This document shows positions 63,301 through 64,000 of a stretch of 64,000 nt of DNA, piece by piece. Both the position numbers and the translations under genes were made by a program. The DNA is from Pernthalerella sp964634245 (GTDB lineage Bacteria > Pseudomonadota > Gammaproteobacteria > Burkholderiales > Burkholderiaceae_D). The notes under the pieces are model-generated. The model saw only the letters and a program-made list of their open reading frames with translations. It searched no databases and was not told the origin of the DNA. The stretch is from assembly GCA_964634245.1 (NCBI GenBank), contig CAZWIE010000004.1:358788-422787 (forward strand), read 5' to 3'. The first letter of the stretch is position 1. Every line of letters starts with the position of its first letter.

Positions 63301-64000
63301 GCACCACGATCAATGGCGGCGCGGTTACGACCAGCGGCAGCCAAACCTTCAGCAATGCCGTCACGCTCGGTGCGAACACCACGCTGACGGGTAGCGATAT
63401 CACCTTGGGTTCGACCGTCAATGGCGCGAAATCGCTGACCATCGCGGATAGCGGCGCAACGGTGCTGGGTGGCGCGATTGGCGGTACCACGGCGCTGACC
63501 AGCGTGACCGTCGGTTCGACGAACGGCACCACGATCAATGGCGGCGCCGTCACCACGACCGGTAGCCAGACCTGGAGCGATGCTGTCACGCTGGGTGCGA
63601 ACACCACGCTGACCGGTAACGGCATTAACCTCGGTTCGACGGTCAATGGCGCGAAGTCGCTGACGATCGCGGACGATGGCGCGACCGTGCTGGGTGGCAC
63701 GATCGGCGGCACCACGGCGCTGACCAGCGTGACCGTTGGTTCGACGAGCGGCACCACGATCAATGGCGGCGCGGTCACGACCAGCGGCAGCCAAACCTTC
63801 AGCAATGCCGTCACGCTGGGTGCGAACACCACGCTGACGGGTAGCGATATCACCTTGGGTTCGACCGTCAATGGCGCGAAATCGCTGACCATCGCGGATA
63901 GCGGCGCAACGGTGCTGGGTGGCGCGATTGGCGGTACCACGGCGCTGACCAGCGTCGCCATCAGCTCGACGGGCGGTACCGCGATCAACGGCGGCGCGGT
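42369..64000 (+). CDS. Giant two-partner-secreted adhesin (TpsA), 3' end outside window
   Basis: A single open frame from ATG 42369 that is still open at 64000: at least 7,210 residues. After a signal peptide (ends ACAQVA, about residue 36) comes the FHA-type secretion domain (about 40-170: VNWNTFNIG, QPDSSSVILNRV, NGQVFLLNPAGVWFG). Then follow beta-helix regions; a C-type lectin-like domain (1062-1179); autotransporter-type repeats (GSGTLTLTG...YSGGTT); two glycine-rich domains (1564-1818 and 2119-2350); beta-helix modules; MBG/YDG repeats (about 4,220-6,100); another helix region; and 75-residue repeats from about 6,793. It should be a surface adhesin or biofilm matrix protein secreted by the upstream TpsB. 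Few Cys. No C-terminal toxin or processing domain is visible within the window. Confidence 0.93.
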   Translation, partial: MFERLQPKHLIRGHAMAFAVVAAWVALSLQPACAQVAPATHALPTGANVVAGSAQVVTGGTAAAPVMTVNQGSDRAIVNWNTFNIGRDASVVFQQPDSSSVILNRVLDMSPSQIYGNMQANGQVFLLNPAGVWFGPSSSVDVGALVATTHSMSNADFMAGNYRFERNGATGLVVNEGSIEAKLGGYIALLAPEVRNEGVLLAKSGTIALAAGETVTMNVNPANSQVDLLVTPSTVDALIENKKIVRAPEGRVIVSAQAYNTLAAGVIKNSGEISAAGITTVGGRILLGASTELANSGTIDASSAVADGGSVSIEADKVTHSGVINVASVAADPADAAATSAKGGDVKIAGNYIYIEGAAKIDATGATGGGNVLVGGEWQGGQVGNSMRQAIQTVMDKDAVIDASAIVNGNGGKIVLWSDVNNLASVTLANGSLIARAGVQGGDGGQIETSGHKLDVEGIRVTTESANGQAGLWLLDPYDISIGTTTSGTGFSASGTDYLYTSSAASYITAASIASALASSNVTIQTGSGGTGYGDILLNTAISYSGGTDRTLTLKASRNVFLNEAITSSGGRLSLSVISDHDANSSGDQIRVGSNITTAGGNITLTGENIVFQGANGQTIDTTRSGVTGGGLTVNGSTFLAVYTDSNPSTLNINTGGGNVAFNGTVDSATEVLFQRIFDVSSDSNFDALATTYGFNQISGASTNPFYESQRTFGLFSNQSIDLAFNNLNNSSVGLKFNFFAIDSWDGAAAEYFNVKISSNGGASFTDLFTLKPNWNLAFSNQSGTVNGYSYTVTLKQEGNLVGSNRGNFDQFDRRIGIAITTPAVSSILLRMAGALDGTVEDESWAINGFTLTNSQTAYSGNSGLSVNAGSGNVTFGGALGMTKALTNLSVTAGNMIANQTNTLNVSNDILINSNITKDAGTDSTLTIKAARHLSFGADKNISSSSGKLNLVLNADTDKSGDGFIKFSSNINTTNGGSIQFGVGDQATLNGSTVYVGGDVYFDGSNAQTIDSGGGAITVFGETLIANTAGLTIKSGGAGMTFKGSINSSNQYVGVNATGLSWLQADTAAANAGGYLATITSRLENSVAALAGSYNTAWIGGRRLSNGTWRWERGPEAGQTFTYTNWASGEPNNCCANAANGLGYGGENAVQFTGSNGNWNDLFDNGALGQVLNYYIRETTINSAPLTLNAGSGTITFNSAVGASKEISTLTLTAGSVTGGSIKTTSAVKAVNTSPMSMSTPITGAGGLTKEGSGTLTLTGISSYTGPTNVNAGTLKIPSGAAIYCDSTCGSGAQFGDVATAITTINSGATLDIANWNWAGAMGERFYDAYGFVINGGTLRYSGGTAGSANYGGRGLTVGALGATFESATIGATWYLQDGGGSNALYRSVFNGNVTFTGVGDIHFAHAITGSNSLTKTGSGKLTLAGANTYSGGTTITTGTLEVGTAETGIAGTNGTLGTGNVVNNATLTFNRSNTFAVSNLISGTGGVVKLGAGTTGLTNENTYSGGTTLTAGTLGVYNNSALGTAAVVAAANTSLLFGRTVTSFGNNVTLNGNVTFDLDASIDYLIVGGGGGGGAHVGGGGGGGGVLAGTVDSGSSVNVTVGGGGTGTTNSYGTFTLGTNGDASSLSSSLFNVVALGGGVGSSWTTATANAGLTNVASGGGGTYNPAGAGTPGQGYAGGTGYNSSPYAAGGGGGAGGIGGNGVVPTADSNINAVGGAGGIGLASSITGTTQYYGGGGGGGIHGNSNYFLGALGGAGGLGGGGQGSPLTTTVSTQSGTTIAGNAGTANTGGGGGGSGGHLSATVSRGGNGGSGIAIARYIGSTAGTGGTISSGTGTASGYTLHTFTATGSSTLTLNPIAVTLTGAINGTGAVTANATGGTLTFSGNSSYTGATAITGGLVQTNHQNALGNNSALTMSNVVGAQMQLLNSLNIGSLAGGGANGGYVVIGSGFALNTGANNTSTSYAGVISGAGGLTKSGTGTLTLTGANTYSGTTTISAGSLQIGSGSTSGTLGSGNVVDNSSLIFNRSNNYLLQNTLSGTGNLIKLGAGTLSLLKANTYSGGTILSVGTIGVYDKSALGTGTVSASGGTSLLAGRAVSAISNNMTLNGNVTLAFDTAVDYLVVAGGGGGGGDNGGGGGAGGVLSGSTNFVDTSYVVTVGAGGTAGTSGVVATDLRGGNGGNSSIGTALVAIGGGAGAAGTADSAQRAQIGGSGGGGSGEGQATGAAGTSGQGTAGGNGGGTSGGGGGGAGGAGGVGSSSNRPGNGGPGIASDIRGTTAYFGGGGGGASDNAIAIASGFGLGGIGGGGNGGLGTAGDGAANTGGGGGGVAYNNAASTAGAGGSGVVVIRYLGGIAATGGTVSTGSGSATGYTLHEFTTTGNTTLSFNPAITFGGALSGSGGLTANATGGTMTFSGNNRYTGATAITGGIVQANNLSALGNNSALTMSNLAGTQLQLLNHLTLGSLAGSGTTGGNIALGIYALNAGGNNTTTSYDGVMSGTGAFTKSGSGTLTLTSAQTYTGDTTISGGTLQLGSGNSVVSLAGTNIINNGNLVLNYGADATVSNNIGGTGNLQITGAPTTLFSANLTTTPQVVASNTTVAEVLYRLSGGRMSGSAALAGGAAKETGTVAKSFDALTNTATLQMQFYDGTFTKTMFVRLTQSGSNVLAAIDTTSPYTVGTGYATGNVLGTNMASGYSYGMPLATTYSGDGYGLDRLYSSSKITLTGNNSYTGTTTINNTTTTVSSGFNQYSATANGTLQLNGTVPGSGSIVNNGVLIFNGSSAQSSGVVVSGPGVLIKNGSNTLTFTGSQTYTGPTIVNAGTLQFGTGGTTGLMASSSNLWLPYASAKLTINRSDNLTMSNIVKGVGTFEKAIANTLTLTGTLNAVFKIGGGNLIAQSNAPAIAGSTFNGPGALSILSTATSFSSAYTMSGVTLGSDLGGLTIGNAANAVDVTLGSAISITGPVSVYGANIAANYNVASTGAGQGILLKASGGVTQAASTTVQTNGGDITYWSNSGVDTSTSTAVGGVYVKDGAIIDSRRAVDRSAAKISTATAGGTITMGGGTSSSTTTLGTTVPTGYALNVSSAPAGLVLGNNSAVGHDSGIKIYSGGGDISLSGRSTQTVNSVTIGFEPYEGLTVDAGTNGNLTVRGIAAGAAASAGIDFQSYRAGTTSSSATLLQTSGTGNLVVYGANTTTGAGLQSGVTTAAAGVTMAANGSGAITITGISAAGGTYDLIIQGMSVLAGSGTITFNGNRSGSYLASSGAASTIGFKAGTSVTSSTSNVIFNFDNYSLSSAVTVNTTGAVSVQPYGTSFGSTLSWPSANLSINSAATGLTIGKASNTADIALAAATTISGPLKVYGRNIDVNANINTTAGGANGDVLLKASGNITTALGKSITTSGGDVILWANSDGELANGGVFFDQASSITTAGGHIWIGGSSTVNGSVIWNGLTVGDGSATSGKSVSSFGKRGASIIDWQAGVLLDETTLSSGGGNIYISGKRNSGTTYGAGFINYSGNGTLVNAGSGTITIKGESVDTAYNDWGLMTGLHPNDYSGKLTLKSSNTTAANAISLWGSTASAEDGILIENATRLLSTASANGGGISITGYSAARNALSVGVGSNAGTLEALSASGTITVDVGAKPLLVASQGIFRLGSVAADADVASSTANVIFTSNTPTWSGQVPVRTTGTLTVQPSANSAFSAAFSTSALNYTGITGLTIGSATNTSTVTIDSATAIAGPVTVMAGDININAAINTSSGGANGDVLLKARGNIKQANNIAITTNGGDVTYWSDVDGVSGGYVWLTSGSSASTTTAANITISGGNVAANALTTTGAAQGASSVNGNGITLDGVTLRSFGGDIVMRGRSATTVSNYLSSDVGANTGRVNGISVHGSNTVDSGAGKLVMWGYGQSSTGSSNGIELSMGTGTTSVYKSASTAADAITLTGTAANGAANDSWGIYVWNNSSILATNGGGITLTGSAAKHSAVVVPTGGAVLSTGGKITLTGTAYGAQGSAVDIAGYVGLKSGSTITASTSDIEIVGDNLSLTGNVASTGQLTIRPYTSGTSIGLGSGTGSLTLAASLFSGTSVFKDGFAGITLGSTSAGAMTVGGALAFADSATLLSSGNITLNSGASVSSSQASGTLVLAAGGNFINNAGSTAVSTTDAGANDRWIVYSSNAGNATFGPTSSNVLASGNDAIWNKTYATLAPASVASGNRYVFGNLPSVSVVTTNATKTYGDTANLSAQIAFSSASRGNGAFSIAMADVFSTAPTVTSSGSVATATVAGGPYAITASSGVTNAGVNATYANGGSLTVTPKALTISSATAANKVYDGTNVATLSGLLSGILFNDAVDVSLSGTFATANAGNGIAVTSTSTLTGTKASNYSLTQPTGLTANITKKALTVTATNDAKFAGQSDTAGYAGVSYSGFVGNESAASLSTAPTVTRSNSIANFAGAYSSVLVPSGGVSTNYEFSYVNGDYTIVAANQMLVRLGAVTNVYGSAPVYSVTEAKYMLPNNSIVDLLLTGSATVTGSQIVVRDAANASATFTVAATNGSTSTSGWLNAGSYQLGATDISTSNGANFSNTITLLGSQQVTAKPLTPAPTIAKVYDGSNAIAAFSVTPTGIVNGDAVLLGGSGTYANKNVGTNKSYTLTGLALTGADAANYSLTTGSTLTAANGSITAKALTVSGIAANDKVYDGSTAATLNYAGATYTGLVAGDAFAATATGTFSSANAGQRTVTLSNPVYTGADVNNYTITAQTSTTATITQKALTLSGLTAANKVYDGSVSAAISSYGTLTGVVGADAVSLVTSSASSSFANKNVGTGKTVTLLASSLSLSGAAAANYQIAADQTTTANITAKPITVSGITAADKVYDGTTAATVSVAGATFNGMVNGDALTIAATGTFADKSVSWLNGVINGTTTAKTVTLSSTYGGADLGNYTITSQANTTAKITPKALTVSGLVADSRVYDGGTAATITTSNALMLGLLANDVVNVAATGTFADKHVGTAKSVTLSSTYSGADLGNYAITSQTTSSADITPKALTIAGITVANKTYDGGTTATVNTGAVTKTGLVNGDVVTLAVTGTFSDENVADGKTVTLASSYAGADRNNYTITSQASTTANITPLDVTLAGSTGLTKVYDTTTALAAGVTGYGNLASASSSVLASDMALNNGLGLTGAPVFDSANAGARVVQQGSVALSGTRAGNYRLVWSDGSGTITKAPLTITANDDAKFYSEADTAGYNGVRYSGFVGGQTEATAGVLGGTLAVTRDRSGLTGTAAQDSAGSYTGALVPSGVTASNYAITFVPGNYTIVPVGELLVKVQNITTTYGDTPNFVVTSARYMADDPDNAGSFAVTDLLTSGYVSVAGNAVTVTDGTMPKAQFNLGAANGQFSSAGHLKAGSYQMDATTVFSASSDFSSTINVVGGWQVNQKGVTVNPTGVTKVYDGSTLMTNLALSPIGLVTPVAGSSADQVSVTGTGNFANKNVSVAADKAYTLSSLTLAGVTVNNTTTDDSANYYLSGGATYIGSNGQITPRTLNVTYGGVNKVYDGDTTATVTTSDDRVVGDTLSVVRTAAFGDKNVATGKTVSVSGVSLTGTDAANYEVAAIGSTTADITQRTLNVAYTGVNKVYDGGMTALVTTSDDRVAGDVLSVVRTAAFGDKNVGGGKTVSVTGVSLTGTDADNYSVAATGSTTANITQRVLTVTYAGVDRVYDGGTVATVTTNDDRVAGDVLTIARTAGFADKNVATGKVVSVSGVSLSGTDAGNYSVSATGTTTADITAKLLTVTYGGVDKVYDGSQSATVTTSDDRVSGDVLSVVRTATFSDKNAATGKTVSVAGVSLTGLDAGNYSVASTGSTTADITQRLLTVGYSGVSKVYDGGTVATVTTTDDRVAGDVLTINRSASYADKNVANGKAVTVSGVSLSGTDAGNYSVAAGGATTADITPRTLIVTWSGVNKVYDGGIVATVTTSDDRVANDVLSIARSAAFSDKNAATGKTVTVTSVSLSGTDADNYVVSPSGQTTADITARALTPSFGGISKIYDGSAVAQVTSTDDRLANDVLTVVRTASFDDRHVGTGKTVTINGLSLTGADATNYALTINSATVTARIDQAASTTWTGAGATSDWMDAGNWAGGVLPDRANVARVIVNADASVSFGASAGTVSLSSLEAPNLSLTQTGGSLSTSGAMEVGELRQSGGTVSVGELLTVNRGFGQTDSGSISAAYGANITNSAGNLSLGNFTSNGPLSITNNDGSVAQAASTTLIAREGLTVTAQQGDFLRPIVLSNAGNLISGDVSLTGSSTALRSSGPMNTTLSGNEGGTLQSDGTLTVRGTLTGNTSNLSLVAPDVQIGVLSVGGNLAVSGAATTSGAVVVGGNMSVTGDTTAGSTLDVTGNLTLGGSAVLNGAVTVGGSIDVVGPATLGASITSNGAQQWHGAVAITGDVGISGNGLTFDSNLNGPHRLVLTDSGDTLISGSVGNSSAPLHFETNGAGTTTISGGLVRSSGTASLLFNTDVVVTADTVFDTTNNGALPGGAAITFAKTLNGTTSGMESVTLNAGTGGVVTLATTGAIGNSVPLATLTLVNSGSASFGGPVTTGTSVVIDATAAGQWVTFAGGLQTPQLLANAGGYHLSITGASNSVTAPMVFQNTGQLVIGDAANDSSLFAGGLVATAPSSVKLGGSVTTTNAAMTLGDANTPVTLQANTTLATQGGALTIGGSVNGDGVSAHTLAANAGTGTVSVAKAIGATTPLASLSLQGSAIAIDGGSVATSGAQQFTGPVTFGADAALSGNAIAFSSTLDGAHAVSITDAGATTLGGAVGGTTALTSVAISSTGGTAINGGAVTTSGSQTFNNAVTLGANTTLTGSDITLGSTVNGAKSLTIVDSGATVLGGAIGGTTALTSVTVGSTNGTSINGGAVTTTGSQTWSDAVTLGANTTLTGHGINLGSTVNGAKSLTIVDSGASVIGGAIGGTTALTSVTVGSTNGTTINGGAVTTSGSQTFSNAVTLGANTTLTGSDITLGSTVNGAKSLTIADSGATVLGGAIGGTTALTSVTVGSTNGTTINGGAVTTTGSQTWSDAVTLGANTTLTGNGINLGSTVNGAKSLTIADDGATVLGGTIGGTTALTSVTVGSTSGTTINGGAVTTSGSQTFSNAVTLGANTTLTGSDITLGSTVNGAKSLTIADSGATVLGGAIGGTTALTSVAISSTGGTAINGGA
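45552..45905 (+). other. C-type lectin-like domain within the adhesin
   Basis: Residues 1062-1179 of the adhesin read WLQADTAAANAGGYLATI, then WIGGRRL...WRWERG, YTNWASGEPNN, GENAVQF and GNWND...YIRE. This is the canonical order of a C-type lectin fold, with EPN (1130-1132) and WND (1159-1161) as calcium/sugar-binding motifs. EPN is associated with mannose-type binding in this family. A vicinal Cys-Cys follows EPNN. Confidence 0.85.
47052..47835 (+). other. Glycine-rich domain 1 of the adhesin
   Basis: Begins DYLIVGGGGGGG and ends near IARYIG, with dense Gly runs. This matches the glycine-rich (PGII-sandwich-like) receptor-binding type known from phage tail adhesins. Confidence 0.75.
48720..49425 (+). 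other. Glycine-rich domain 2 of the adhesin
   Basis: Begins VDYLVVAGGGGGGG and ends GGSGVVVIRYLGG. It is a second copy of the same domain type, flanked by autotransporter-type beta repeats. The segments following both copies (GYTLHTFTATGS and GYTLHEFTTTGN) are also alike, so the duplication includes flanking sequence. Confidence 0.75.
55020..58950 (+). repeat. MBG/YDG-type repeat region of the adhesin
   Basis: Eight diverged units with the hallmark KVYDG (one reads VYDT), near 55,345, 56,180, 56,445, 56,700, 56,975, 57,260, 57,520 and 57,770, and a ninth near 58,690. MBG-type segments with TYGDT or DAKFAGQSD/DAKFYSEAD are interspersed. These are stalk-like beta domains common in large surface proteins. 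Confidence 0.8.
58950..60680 (+). repeat. Seven tandem YDG repeats, exact 246-bp period
   Basis: The codon for the Y of YDG falls at 59001, 59247, 59493, 59739, 59985, 60231 and 60477: six successive gaps of exactly 246 bp (82 residues). Each unit reads KVYDG...ATVTTSDDRVAGDVL...KNVATGKTVSVSGVSLTGTDAANY. Similarity is high, implying recent expansion or homogenisation. Confidence 0.9.
62746..64000 (+). repeat. 225-bp repeats in a 450-bp higher-order array, open at window end
   Basis: The marker ATGGCGCGAA recurs at 62971, 63196, 63421, 63646 and 63871, exactly 225 bp (75 residues) apart, with a diverged first unit near 62746. Two subtypes alternate: QTF(N/S)NAV...GSDITLG and QTWSDAV...GHGINLG/GNGINLG, giving a 450-bp unit. 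The array continues past the window. Confidence 0.9.

Noticed and set aside
58950..64000. Regularly spaced repeats as a CRISPR array
   Set aside because: Units of 225-246 bp with no unique spacers, fully in frame with the adhesin coding sequence.

Overview
The window is about 64 kb of high-GC DNA. Codon use, gene families (AAHS and ACS transporters, FCD-type GntR regulator, FeoAB, HlyD/FtsX exporter, two-partner secretion pair) and an E. coli-like LexA box fit a betaproteobacterium, most likely Burkholderiales and perhaps Oxalobacteraceae. That placement is inferred from gene content, not from a marker gene. No rRNA, tRNA, CRISPR array or intact insertion sequence was seen.

Positions 1-13,549 are mostly housekeeping and accessory metabolism: a partial exported hypothetical protein, a small acidic protein, a GAF-EAL phosphodiesterase, an exported SYLF protein ending in a perfect hairpin, a luciferase-like monooxygenase, single-chain pyruvate carboxylase with a strong terminator, an AAHS transporter followed by a cytochrome P450, and feoAB. 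Positions 13,550-17,377 hold a short gene behind a canonical LexA box, an exported protein with an HExxH motif, a lone flagellin with a duplicated central domain, and a small hypothetical gene. Positions 17,444-23,495 form a minus-strand operon: a diheme DUF1111 protein, an ABC ATPase, a large FtsX permease and a HlyD adaptor, with junctions that overlap or nearly touch. A thioesterase and a divergent truncated-haemoglobin/degenerate-GGDEF fusion follow.

Positions 25,531-35,021 look like one catabolic cluster: GntR regulator, ACS transporter, acyl-CoA synthetase, thiamine-diphosphate enzyme, Tat-exported Rieske protein, exported PQQ alcohol dehydrogenase with the Asp-x-Asp signature of lanthanide enzymes, and acyl-CoA dehydrogenase. 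The likely logic is periplasmic oxidation of an alcohol or hydroxy compound, with electrons possibly passing to the Rieske protein, uptake of an acid, CoA activation, C-C cleavage or decarboxylation, and acyl-CoA oxidation. The substrate cannot be read from the sequence. A 7TM-DISM histidine kinase with an OmpR-type regulator and a Fic protein lacking its catalytic histidine come next.

From about 39,236 to 40,597 lies an AT-rich non-coding stretch full of CACCCGAT-type repeats in both orientations. It precedes a two-partner secretion locus: a TpsB/FhaC-type pore protein and a giant TpsA adhesin that starts at 42,369 and is still open at the window end (more than 7,210 residues). The adhesin is a mosaic of an FHA-type secretion domain, a C-type lectin-like domain, autotransporter-type beta repeats, two phage-tail-like glycine-rich domains, MBG/YDG repeats including seven copies at exactly 246 bp spacing, and a 225/450 bp higher-order repeat at the end.
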